Part shown: positions 28,810 to 36,357 of the stretch, piece by piece
How positions within the stretch are numbered: the stretch's first letter is position 1
Layout: every line of letters begins with the position of its first letter
From: Sphingomonas sp.
GTDB taxonomy: Bacteria > Pseudomonadota > Alphaproteobacteria > Sphingomonadales > Sphingomonadaceae
Direction of reading: 5' to 3'
Length of the DNA stretch: 64,000 nt
Assembly (NCBI RefSeq): GCF_017744835.1
Contig: NZ_JAGIAM010000001.1
Span: 1,054,001-1,118,000 of the forward strand
Translations under genes and position numbers: made by a program
The notes under the pieces: generated by a model
The model's database searches: none
Seen by the model: the letters and a program-made list of their open reading frames with translations, nothing else
Told to the model about the DNA's origin: nothing

Positions 28810-29922
28810 ATGAAATGGTTCGGACGCAAGGCGGCCGGGCGCGGGGCAGTGCGCCCGGCGCTGGCGCGGACGTTGGCGGGCGGGGCGGCGATCGGCGAAT
28901 GGCCGCGCTCTTATGAAGCGCAGGTCCGCGAAGGCTATTGCCGCAATCCGGTGGCGCAACGCGCCGTGAAGCTGGTGAGCGAGAGCGTCGGCGGGGCGCC
29001 GCTGACGGCGAGCGATCCCGCGCTGCCGGCGCTGGTGACGGCGCGATCGGGCGGGCAGCTGCTCGCCGAGACCGTGGCGGCGCATCTGCTGCTCCACGGC
29101 AATGCCTATGTGCAGCTGCTGGCCGATGATGCGGGCCGGGTGCGCGAGCTGTTCGCGCTGAGACCCGACCGGGTGAGCGTCGAGGCCGACGCCGGGGGCT
29201 GGCCGGTCGCCTATCGCTACAAGGTGGGCGAGCATGTCAGCCGGCTGGCGGCGGAGGATGCCGGCGGCCGGCCGGCAGTGGTGCACATCAAGGCGTTCGC
29301 GCCGCTCGACGATCACTACGGACTGGGCTGCCTGGGCGCGGCGGCCGGCGCGGTCGCGATCCACAATGCCGCTACGCGCTGGAACAAGGCGTTGCTCGAC
29401 AATGCGGCGCGGCCGAGCGGCGCGCTGGTCTATGAGTCAGGCGACGGGGCCACGCTGGCGCCCGAGCAGTTCGATCGGCTGAAGGCCGAGATGGAGGCGG
29501 GTTTCGCCGGCGCGGCCAATGCCGGGCGGCCGATGCTGCTCGAGGGCGGGCTGAAGTGGCAGGCGATGAGCCTGACGCCGGCCGACATGGACTTCGTGGG
29601 GCTGAAGGCCGCAGCGGCGCGCGAGATCGCGCTCGCCTTCGGCGTGCCCCCGATGCTGCTCGGGCTACCGGGCGATGCGGCCTATGCGAACTACCGCGAG
29701 GCCAATCGCGCGCTGTGGCGGCTGGCGGTGCTGCCGCTGGCGGGAAAGATCCTGGGCGCACTGGCGCAGGGGCTGAACGGATGGTTCCCCGAGGCGGCGC
29801 TTGCCGTGGACGTCGACCAGGTGACCGCGCTGGCCGAGGACCGCGAGCGGCTGTGGCGGCAAGTGGCGGGGGCGGACTTCCTGACGAGCGAGGAGAAGCG
29901 CGCGCTGCTGGGGCTCGCCTGA
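28810..29922 (+). CDS. Phage portal protein, HK97/GTA type (gp3-like)
   Basis: 370 residues, matching the HK97-family portal of RcGTA-like gene transfer agents. Diagnostic blocks are YCRNPVAQRAVKLVSESVGG, LLLHGNAYVQLL, IKAFAPLDDHYGLG and the C-terminal AFGVPPMLLGLPGDA followed by ANYREANRALWR. The portal forms the dodecameric ring through which DNA enters the head. ATG 28810 has GGGAGGG just upstream. No terminase or small-terminase gene precedes it. The gene itself looks intact and opens a run of thirteen closely packed capsid and tail genes. Confidence 0.95.
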   Translation: MKWFGRKAAGRGAVRPALARTLAGGAAIGEWPRSYEAQVREGYCRNPVAQRAVKLVSESVGGAPLTASDPALPALVTARSGGQLLAETVAAHLLLHGNAYVQLLADDAGRVRELFALRPDRVSVEADAGGWPVAYRYKVGEHVSRLAAEDAGGRPAVVHIKAFAPLDDHYGLGCLGAAAGAVAIHNAATRWNKALLDNAARPSGALVYESGDGATLAPEQFDRLKAEMEAGFAGAANAGRPMLLEGGLKWQAMSLTPADMDFVGLKAAAAREIALAFGVPPMLLGLPGDAAYANYREANRALWRLAVLPLAGKILGALAQGLNGWFPEAALAVDVDQVTALAEDRERLWRQVAGADFLTSEEKRALLGLA

Positions 29923-29953
29923 GCCTGCGCGCGCACATTTCGGGAGAAGAGCG

Positions 29954-30262
29954 ATGGCGGACGAGATGCTGCTTGCGCAGCTGATGGAACAGGCGCGCTC
30001 CGAAGGCGCGGAGCTGGCGACGCTGCGCGCGATTGCGGAGGAGGCGGGCGAGGTGGGAGCGCGGCGCGCGCTGGCCCGGCTGGGGCTCGACGATGCGGGC
30101 GCGGCCAAGGACATGGGCGAGCTGCGCGAGCTGCTGGGGGCCTGGCGCGACGCCAAGCGATCGGTGCTCAAGGCCGGGTTCGAATGGGCCGGGCGAATGG
30201 GCGTGGCGCTGCTGCTGGCCGGGCTGGCAGTGAAGCTGGGCTTTCCCGGCTGGCTCAAGTGA
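29954..30262 (+). CDS. Small GTA-associated membrane protein (DUF6127-like)
   Basis: 102 residues: an acidic, Ala/Glu-rich helical N-terminal half (LLAQLMEQARSEGAELATL) and one C-terminal hydrophobic segment (about 78-98, GVALLLAGLAVKLGFPGWL). Proteins of this shape sit between portal and protease genes in sphingomonad GTA clusters and are labelled DUF6127, which I recall as family context. RcGTA has a small gene, g3.5, at the same place. Role unknown. The stop overlaps the protease start (GTGA). Confidence 0.7.
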   Translation: MADEMLLAQLMEQARSEGAELATLRAIAEEAGEVGARRALARLGLDDAGAAKDMGELRELLGAWRDAKRSVLKAGFEWAGRMGVALLLAGLAVKLGFPGWLK

Positions 30263-30654
30263 GCCTGAGGTTCGCGGGCTATGCCGCGGTGTTCGACCGG
30301 CCCGATCGGGGCGGCGACGTGGTGCGGCGCGGCGCCTTTCGCGCCGACGGCGCGGTGCCGCTGCTGTGGCAGCACCAGGGCGCGCCGGTCGGCGCGGTCG
30401 AGCGGCTGCAGGAGGACCGGCGCGGGCTGCGCGTGATCGCGCGCGTCGAGGACGCCGGCCTGGCCGAGGCGGTGCGCCGCGGAGCGGTGACAGGGCTTTC
30501 GTTCGGATACCGGGTGCGCGCGGCGCGGCAGGGGCTGCGCCGCGAGTTGCTGGAGGTGCAACTCGTCGAAGTGAGCCTGGTCACGAGCCCGATGCAGCCG
30601 CTGGCGCGGGTGCATGCGGTGGATGGGGATTTCAACCGGGGAGAAGGTGAATGA
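30259..30654 (+). CDS. HK97 family prohead protease (gp4-like)
   Basis: 131 residues starting at GTG 30259, which overlaps the stop of the previous gene by 4 bases. The herpesvirus-type assembly protease fold is visible: FAGYAAVFDRPDRGGDVVRRGAF, a catalytic His in LLWQHQGAPVG, and the Ser-containing VEVSLVTSPMQPLARV. It would mature the capsid by cleaving the N-terminal part of the major capsid protein next door. It ends in ATGA overlap with the capsid gene. Confidence 0.9.
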   Translation: MSLRFAGYAAVFDRPDRGGDVVRRGAFRADGAVPLLWQHQGAPVGAVERLQEDRRGLRVIARVEDAGLAEAVRRGAVTGLSFGYRVRAARQGLRRELLEVQLVEVSLVTSPMQPLARVHAVDGDFNRGEGE

Positions 30655-31709
30655 CCGAAGTGGTGACGGATGCGCTCGAGGCGAGCTTCGAGCCGGTGGA
30701 GGCGGGGGGATTGCCGCCGGTGCGGCCGATGCTCGCGGGCGGGCGCCCGGCGACGGGGGCCGGCTTCGAGAGCTTCCTGCGCGGCGGCGCGGGAGCGGTG
30801 GAAGTGAAGGCGCTGTCGGGGACGAGCGACGCGGCCGGCGGGCTGGCGGTGCCCGAGGAGATCGACGCGCGGATCGATGCGACGCTCAAGAGCATCTCGC
30901 CGATCCGCGGCATCGCCAATGTGGTGAAGGTCGGCACCTCGGGATACCGCAAGCTGGTCAGCAGCGGCGGGTTCGAAAGCGGGTGGGCGGGGGAGACCGA
31001 TCCGCGCGACGAGACCGACGCACCGGTGTTCAACGAAGTCGCGCCGCCGATGGGCGAGCTCTACGCCAATCCCGCGGCGAGCCAGACGATGCTCGACGAC
31101 GCGGCGTTCGACGTGGAGCAATGGCTGGCCGGCGAGATCGCGCGCGAGTTCGCCGTGGCCGAGGGCGCGGCCTTCGTGAACGGCAACGGCGTCAACAAGC
31201 CCAAGGGCTTCCTGGCCGCGCCGACGGCCGTGGCGAGCGACGCGACGCGGCCGTTCGGCACGCTCCAGCATGTGCTGAGCGGCGCGGCGGGGGCGTTCGC
31301 GGCGAACCCCGAGGAGAGGCTGATCGACCTGGTCCAGGCGCTGCGCGCGCCCTATCGCCAGGGGGCGTGCTGGGTGATGAACTCGGCGACGCTGGCGCGC
31401 ATCCGCAAGATGAAGACCAGCGACGGCGCGTTCCTGTGGGTGCCGGGGATCGCCGCGGGGCAGCCGGCGACACTGCTCGGCTATCCGGTGGTCGAGGCCG
31501 AGGACATGCCCGACATCGCGGCGAATTCGCTGTCGATCGCCTTCGGCAACTTCAAGGCCGGCTATCTGATCGCCGAGCGGCAGGAGACGCAGATCCTGCG
31601 CGATCCCTATTCGAACAAGCCCTTCGTCCATTTCTACGCGACCAAGCGCGTCGGCGGGATGGTGAGCAATTCGGAAGCGATCAAGGTCATGAAGTTCTCC
31701 GCCTCGTGA
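30651..31709 (+). CDS. Phage major capsid protein, HK97 fold (gp5-like)
   Basis: 352 residues. From residue 52 the sequence is a canonical GTA capsid: VKALSGTSDAAGG, TLKSISPIRGIANVVKVGTSGYRK, AFVNGNGVNKPKGFLA, LLGYPVVEAEDMPDIA and RDPYSNKPFVHFYATKRVGG. The N-terminal pre-region, which in this family holds a coiled-coil scaffold (delta) domain removed by the protease, is only about 50 residues here and lacks an obvious coiled coil. In-frame ATG overlaps the protease stop. The gene is otherwise intact. Confidence 0.95.
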   Translation: MTEVVTDALEASFEPVEAGGLPPVRPMLAGGRPATGAGFESFLRGGAGAVEVKALSGTSDAAGGLAVPEEIDARIDATLKSISPIRGIANVVKVGTSGYRKLVSSGGFESGWAGETDPRDETDAPVFNEVAPPMGELYANPAASQTMLDDAAFDVEQWLAGEIAREFAVAEGAAFVNGNGVNKPKGFLAAPTAVASDATRPFGTLQHVLSGAAGAFAANPEERLIDLVQALRAPYRQGACWVMNSATLARIRKMKTSDGAFLWVPGIAAGQPATLLGYPVVEAEDMPDIAANSLSIAFGNFKAGYLIAERQETQILRDPYSNKPFVHFYATKRVGGMVSNSEAIKVMKFSAS

Positions 31710-31754
31710 GACGAGGCGGTGGCTCATGAAGTTCGCGGCGGCGTGATGGGGGCG

Positions 31755-31784
31755 CTTCCCCTCCCCGCAAGTGGGGAGGGGAAG
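31755..31784. repeat. Perfect palindrome in the GTA operon (capsid-connector spacer)
   Basis: A perfect 12-bp inverted repeat CTTCCCCTCCCC / GGGGAGGGGAAG around a 6-base loop occupies the 95-base gap between the capsid and connector genes. A TTCTTA tract follows, too weak to call a terminator. It resembles short dispersed hairpin repeats and could protect or terminate the capsid message. Confidence 0.7.
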
Positions 31785-31804
31785 TTCTTACGGGGGAGAG
31801 CGAC

Positions 31805-32356
31805 ATGGTTTCACCGCCTTTCGACGAGGCGGCGCTGGCGGCTGCGCGCGACGCGGCCAAGGCGCATCTCAGGATTTCGGGAGAGAGCGAGGACACGCTG
31901 CTGGTGCGCCATGCGGCGACGGCGCTGGCGCTGTGCGAGGCCTTCACCGGCTGCGCGCTGCTGGTGCGCGAATGGAGCGACATGGTACCGGCGGACCGGT
32001 GCTGGCAGCGGCTTGCCGGGGCACCGGCGACGGCGATCGCGAGCGTGGAGGGCGTAGCGACGGAAGGCGCGGGGTTCGCGCTGCCGGTCGACGCCTATGC
32101 GGTCGATATCGACGCGAACGGCGAGGGCTGGGTGCGCGTGATGCAGCCGGGTGGGGCGGGGCACGTGCGCGTGACGTACAGCGCGGGGCTGGCGGCGAGC
32201 TGGGAGGCGCTGCCGGCGCCGATCGCGCAAGGGGCGGTGCTGCTGATCGCGCATCTGTTCGAGGCCCGGGCCCAGGGAGGGGCGCCGCCCGCCGCGGTCG
32301 CTGCATTGTGGCGGCCGTGGCGGCGGATGCGCCTGGGCGAAAGCCGCGTCGCATGA
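31805..32356 (+). CDS. Head-tail connector protein (gp6-like)
   Basis: 183 residues of the GTA connector family: AAKAHLRISGESEDTLLVRHA, ATALALCEAFTGCALLVREW, AYAVDIDANGEGWVRV and the ending PWRRMRLGESRVA. Connector proteins bind below the portal and close the DNA channel. It has a ribosome-binding site (GGGGAGAG) and its stop overlaps the gp8 start by 4 bases. RcGTA has a head-completion gene (g7) between gp6 and gp8; none is present here. Confidence 0.88.
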   Translation: MVSPPFDEAALAAARDAAKAHLRISGESEDTLLVRHAATALALCEAFTGCALLVREWSDMVPADRCWQRLAGAPATAIASVEGVATEGAGFALPVDAYAVDIDANGEGWVRVMQPGGAGHVRVTYSAGLAASWEALPAPIAQGAVLLIAHLFEARAQGGAPPAAVAALWRPWRRMRLGESRVA

Positions 32357-32554
32357 GCCCGCGCGTGCTGCTCCAGGCGGCGGCGAAGGCGGCGCTGGAG
32401 GGGCATGCGCCGCTGGCGGACGGAGTCACGGCGGTGTTCGACATGCCGCCCAGCCGCGCCGCACGCCCCTATGCGCTGGTCGACGAGCCGGTGCTCGGCG
32501 ACTGGGGGACCAAGGACATGGCCGGGCGCGAGGGGCGGCTGGCGGTGCTGGTGG
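32353..32554 (+). pseudogene. GTA gp8-like (DUF3168) gene, 3' half deleted
   Basis: The start is normal (ATG overlapping the gp6 stop) and about 67 codons read as the DUF3168 tail-terminator family: LLQAAAKAALEGHAPLADGV, AARPYALVDEPVLGDWGTKD and GREGRLAVLVE. Homologues continue for about 65 more residues, but here the sequence switches in mid-gene to gp9. Translation from this start passes the junction in the wrong frame for gp9, meets no stop, and re-enters the gp10 frame, giving a 300-residue chimera to 33255. Tail-terminator function is almost certainly lost, unless the assembly is wrong. Confidence 0.75.
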
Positions 32555-32944
32555 AGCGCGTTCCTGCTCAAGGTGGGGAACGGCGCGGTGCCGGTGGTCT
32601 ATGCGACCGTGGCGGGGCTGCGGACGACGCAGCTGAGCGTCAACGGCGAGGCAGTGGCGATCACGTCGAAGGATTCGGGCGGCTGGCGCGAGCTGCTGTC
32701 GGGCGCTGGGGTGCGCTCGGTGAGCGTCTCGGGCGCGGGCGTGTTCACCGGATCGGCGGCGGAGACGCGGCTCAAGGCCAATGCGCTGGCGGGGGTGCTC
32801 GACGATTACCGGCTGAGCTTCGAGAGCGGCGAGACGATGACGGGCCGCTTCCTGGTCACGCGGCTCGACTATGCCGGGGATTACAACGGCGAGCGCAGCT
32901 ACACGCTGAGCCTGGAGAGCTCCGGGCCGGTGGTGAGCGCATGA
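32555..32944 (+). pseudogene. GTA gp9-like major tail protein gene, start deleted
   Basis: From AGC at 32555 the sequence is the GTA tail-tube protein: SAFLLKVGNGAVPVVYATVA, LRTTQLSVNGEAVAI, GGWRELLSGAGVRSVSVSGA and SGETMTGRFLVTRLDYAG, to the normal C-terminus SGPVVSA. About the first half-dozen codons, including start and ribosome-binding site, are missing, replaced by gp8 sequence in another frame. An in-frame ATG exists at 32405 inside gp8, but it would add about 50 residues of nonsense. The stop overlaps the gp10 ATG normally. Confidence 0.75.
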
Positions 32945-33255
32945 GCGCGCCGGCGAACCCCGCGCGGGGAGAGGCGGCGCTGCGGGTCGGCGGCGTCGAG
33001 CTGGTGCTGCGGCCGAGCTTCGCGGCGCTGGTGGCGGCGGAGCAGGAAGTGGGGCCGTTGTTCGCGATGGTCGAGCGCGCGGCCGACGGGCGGCTGTCGC
33101 TGTCCGAGATGGTCGCGCTGTTCTGGCACTGTCTGGCCGAGCGGCCCGAGGGACTGACGCGCGAGGGCTTTGCGGAGAGCGTCGCGGTGCGCGGGCTGGC
33201 GGCGAACATGCCGGCGCTCAAGGCGCTGATCGGGCAGATATTGGCGGGGCGGTGA
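32941..33255 (+). CDS. Gene transfer agent family protein gp10-like
   Basis: 104 residues of the GTA-gp10 family (EAALRVGGVELVLRPSFAALVAAEQ, LSEMVALFWHCL, EGLTREGFAESV). It is the counterpart of the first of two tail chaperones that coat the tape-measure protein during tail assembly. ATG overlaps the gp9 stop; the stop shares TGATG with the next start. The gene is intact and is also the in-frame end of the gp8-derived chimeric frame. Confidence 0.9.
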   Translation: MSAPANPARGEAALRVGGVELVLRPSFAALVAAEQEVGPLFAMVERAADGRLSLSEMVALFWHCLAERPEGLTREGFAESVAVRGLAANMPALKALIGQILAGR

Positions 33256-33452
33256 TGCGCTTCGCGGATGCTGCCTTGCGGCTGGCGGGGCTGGCGGGGG
33301 TGACGTTCGGCTGGAGCCCCGAGGCATTCTGGCGCGCGACGCCGGCTGAGCTGGGAGCGCTGGTGCGTGCGCTTGCGGGCGAGGAGGTGGCGCCGCTGGG
33401 CGCGGCCGAGCTCGCACGACTGGAGGAGCGGTTTGGCGATGGACGAGGATGA
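33255..33452 (+). CDS. Phage tail assembly chaperone (gp10.1-like)
   Basis: 65 residues with the small GTA chaperone pattern: MRFADAALRLAGLAGVTFGW, SPEAFWRATPAELGALVRAL and a polar C-terminus. ATG 33255 reuses the last base of the gp10 stop (TGATG). Its end overlaps the tape-measure start by 14 bases. Confidence 0.85.
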   Translation: MRFADAALRLAGLAGVTFGWSPEAFWRATPAELGALVRALAGEEVAPLGAAELARLEERFGDGRG

Positions 33453-34032
33453 GATCGACCGGCTGGTCGTACGCGTGCGCGCCGACACGACGGGCTTCGC
33501 GCGCGACGTGGAGGCAATGCGGGACGAGCTCGAAGGGCCGCTCGAGATGGGAGCAGAGAGGGCGGGGCGGGCAGTCGAGAGCGCGCTGCTCAAGGCGGTT
33601 CGGAGCGGCAAGCTGGGGTTCGAGGAGCTCAAGGCAGTGGCGCTCCAGATCCTGTCCGAAATCGCCGCGGCAGCGGTGCGCGAGGGACTCGACGTGGTGT
33701 TCGGGCGCAGCGGGAAAGGCGGCACGAGCGGCCCGGACTATGGCCCGGACTATGGAATGTCCGCCGCGCTCGCCGGACTGGTCGGGGCCCCCGGGCGTGC
33801 GACGGGCGGACCGGTGAGCCCCGGACGGCCCTATTGGGTGGGCGAGCGGGGCCCCGAGCTGTTCGTGCCGGCGAGCGCGGGGAGCGTGGCGGCGCCGGTG
33901 ACGGCGGGGCCGCGCGAGATACGCGTGTCGATCACCGTCAATGCCCCCGTTGGCGAGGCGCCGCGCGCGCTGGCGCAGTCGAGCCGCCAGGTGGCGCGGG
34001 CAGTGAAGGCAGCGCTGGCCGGGGTCGAATGA
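33439..34032 (+). CDS. Phage tail tape measure protein, GTA type (gp11-like)
   Basis: 197 residues, close to the short tape measure of RcGTA. It starts MDEDEIDRLVVRVRADTTGF, has a helical middle (GFEELKAVALQILSEIAAAA) and the repeated DYGPDYG, then the C-terminal block GRPYWVGERGPELFVPASAG found at the end of many tape measures. It sets tail length and plugs the tail until DNA release. ATG 33439 lies inside the chaperone end. A 72-base spacer follows. Confidence 0.88.
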   Translation: MDEDEIDRLVVRVRADTTGFARDVEAMRDELEGPLEMGAERAGRAVESALLKAVRSGKLGFEELKAVALQILSEIAAAAVREGLDVVFGRSGKGGTSGPDYGPDYGMSAALAGLVGAPGRATGGPVSPGRPYWVGERGPELFVPASAGSVAAPVTAGPREIRVSITVNAPVGEAPRALAQSSRQVARAVKAALAGVE

Positions 34033-34034
34033 AA

Positions 34035-34092
34035 AGCTCCTCTTCCGGCGGGAGAGGGGAGAGCAGCGGAACTTCGGAAAAGCGATCCGCTG
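34035..34092 (+). repeat. Hairpin-rich spacer between gp11 and gp12
   Basis: The 72-base gap contains an imperfect hairpin (CTCCTCTTCC / GGGAGAGGGGAG, about 34038-34061) and a perfect 7-bp stem CAGCGGA / TCCGCTG (about 34063-34092). All other tail genes here overlap or nearly touch, so this spacer and the one at 31755 stand out as possible RNA-processing or repeat-insertion sites. Confidence 0.5.
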
Positions 34093-34104
34093 GAGAGGGA
34101 GAAC

Positions 34105-36357
34105 ATGGCACATTGGCTTGCGTCCGAGCGACGCGGGCAGGTGGAGGGCGTGGTTGGGCGCTTCGATCCTGCCTATTGGACCGTCAATTTTCCGCGGCCG
34201 ATGATGGCTGCGGTCGTCACGATGGCGGCGGACGCGCTGCGGGTGGACGCGGTCTTCTATCGGCAGGATGATCTCGCCGGGCTGATCTGGGAAGCGGAGG
34301 ATCGGCACGACCATGTGCTGCTGCGCTACGAGACCAGCCGCGACTTTCGTGGCTGCCGCCTCTCCTTCCGCTGGCGCTCCGGTGGCGTGCTGCCGCTCGA
34401 CGCGGTGAACGGGCCGGTGCTGACGATCGAGGGGCGCGATGCCATGGGCAGGCCCCGCGCCTGGTATGTGCGGCTGTGGAACTATGCCGAGGGGACGCAC
34501 GAGGATGCGGTCGTCTCGATCGACTTCGCGCATGTCGACGGCGGGTTCATTCTGCCGGGCGAGGCCGATCCTGTTTGGGCGGGCGACGTCGACCGGATGT
34601 TCGTCTCGCTGGTGCCGCAGGGTTATAGCGGCGCGGCGGGGGATTTGCCCGCGGCGGTCGAGGGCTGGGTAGAGCTGAGCGATCTGGCCTGCGAGGGGCC
34701 GGGGTCGGTGCTCGCGATCGGCGATGTGGTGGTGCCCGAGCATGGGCTCTCGATCGCCAGCGGCTATGACGACTCCTATCACCTGACGCCGGCGCGGCTG
34801 CTGCGGAATGCGCTGCAGCTCGGCTATCGGGGCGCGATCCTGCACTATGTGGGGATGAGCCATTATTTCCGGCTCGAGGCGCTGTACGGCGGCTATTACG
34901 TCAGCCTGGCACGCGGGGTGCTGAATGTCGCCTGCGCGGCGTGGCACCGTGATTTCGCGGCGCGGGCGAAGGCGCTCGGTTATGAATTGATCTGGTCGCT
35001 CTCCTACGAACTGCTCGACCAGCACTGCTGGAACGACTGGAAGCAGCGTGCCGCCGACGGCGCGCCGGGACTGACGGGATGGAGCCCTCCCTCGGCGCTG
35101 CTCTCGCCCGCGCATTCGGGCGCGATGGCCTATCTGCGGGCGGTGGTGCTGGCGTTCGTGGAGATCGCCGTCGAAGCGGGGCTGGCGGTCAGATTCCAGG
35201 TGGGCGAGCCCTGGTGGTGGGTGATGCCCGACGGACGGCTATGCATCCATGACGATGCGGCGCGCACAGCGCTGGGGGATCCGACGGAGCAGAATCTGCG
35301 CGGCAGCCCCGATCCGGCGGTGCTCGACGCGGCAGGCGCGCTGCTCGCAGAGTCGACGTTGGCGCTGCGCGATGCCGTAAAGGGGGCCGCGCCTGGTGCG
35401 CAGGTGATGCTGCTCGCCTATCTGCCGACGGTGCTCGACCGCGCAATGCCCGAGCTCAAGCGGGCGAACCTGCCGATCGGATGGGCGCGGCCGGCCTTCG
35501 ATCTGCTCCAGCTCGAGGATTACGACTGGGCGGCGACCGGCAATGCGGCGGCGAGCGCGAAGGGCGTGGCGCTGGCGGAGGCGCGGCTCGGCTATCCGGC
35601 GGCGGAGCAGCATTATCTGGCGGGCTTCGTCCTGCGTCCGGAGGACAAGCGCCAGTGGCGGCACATCGCCGAAGCGGCGGCGCGCGCGCTGCGGCGCGGT
35701 GTCGCGGCGACCTTCGTCTGGGCGCTGCCGCAGGTGCTGCGCGACGGCTTGGTGCATTTCGATCAGGAGGAAGACGTGGACGCGTTCGACGACGTGCTCT
35801 TTCCGCTCGCGCTCGGGCGCGAAGCGGAAGTGATTCCCGAGGTCTCGACCGCAGTGGTGACGAGCGCGGGAGGCCGCGAAGTGCGCAACGCCGAATGGGC
35901 CGAGGCGCGGACCAGCTATGACGTGGGGCCGGGCGTGCGATCCGAGGCGGATATCGCCGAGCTGCTCGCCTTCTTCCGCGCGCGCATGGGGCCAGCGCGG
36001 GCGTTTCGGCTGCGCGATCCGTTCGACTGGCAGGCCACGGACGAGCCGATCGGGATCGGTGACGGGGTGAATGCGGTGTTCGCTCTGGTGAAACATTATG
36101 ATGGGGTCGCGCGCCGGATCACGCGGCCGGTGGCGGGGAGCGTAAGTGTGGAAGTGGACGGCGGGGCCGTCGCGTTCGCGCTCGGGCCGGGAGGCGTGGT
36201 GACGCTCGACGAACCGCCGCCAGCAGGTTCAGCCGTGACCGCGCGCTTCGTCTTCGACGTTCCGGTGCGCTTCGCGGAGGATCGCCTGCGCGTGAGCCGG
36301 GCGACCTTCCTGGCCGGCGCGGCCCCGAGCGTGCCGCTGGTGGAGGTACGCGAATGA
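34105..36357 (+). CDS. Large gp12-like tail protein: N-terminal TIM-barrel-like region fused to DUF2460
   Basis: 750 residues. The C-terminal 185 residues (about 565-750) are the GTA gp12/DUF2460 distal-tail domain: STAVVTSAGGREVRNAEWAE, SYDVGPGVRSEADIAELLAFF and AFRLRDPFDW. RcGTA gp12 is only about this domain. The additional N-terminal 560 residues contain a beta-rich part (about 1-210) and a region like glycoside-hydrolase TIM barrels or the TIM-barrel part of non-contractile tail sheath proteins (about 210-555: SYHLTPARLLRNALQLGYRG, IWSLSYELLDQHCWNDW, VRFQVGEPWWWVMPDG, FDLLQLEDYDW). Carbohydrate binding or cleavage at the tail tip is an inference. ATGA overlap with gp13. Confidence 0.8.
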   Translation: MAHWLASERRGQVEGVVGRFDPAYWTVNFPRPMMAAVVTMAADALRVDAVFYRQDDLAGLIWEAEDRHDHVLLRYETSRDFRGCRLSFRWRSGGVLPLDAVNGPVLTIEGRDAMGRPRAWYVRLWNYAEGTHEDAVVSIDFAHVDGGFILPGEADPVWAGDVDRMFVSLVPQGYSGAAGDLPAAVEGWVELSDLACEGPGSVLAIGDVVVPEHGLSIASGYDDSYHLTPARLLRNALQLGYRGAILHYVGMSHYFRLEALYGGYYVSLARGVLNVACAAWHRDFAARAKALGYELIWSLSYELLDQHCWNDWKQRAADGAPGLTGWSPPSALLSPAHSGAMAYLRAVVLAFVEIAVEAGLAVRFQVGEPWWWVMPDGRLCIHDDAARTALGDPTEQNLRGSPDPAVLDAAGALLAESTLALRDAVKGAAPGAQVMLLAYLPTVLDRAMPELKRANLPIGWARPAFDLLQLEDYDWAATGNAAASAKGVALAEARLGYPAAEQHYLAGFVLRPEDKRQWRHIAEAAARALRRGVAATFVWALPQVLRDGLVHFDQEEDVDAFDDVLFPLALGREAEVIPEVSTAVVTSAGGREVRNAEWAEARTSYDVGPGVRSEADIAELLAFFRARMGPARAFRLRDPFDWQATDEPIGIGDGVNAVFALVKHYDGVARRITRPVAGSVSVEVDGGAVAFALGPGGVVTLDEPPPAGSAVTARFVFDVPVRFAEDRLRVSRATFLAGAAPSVPLVEVRE

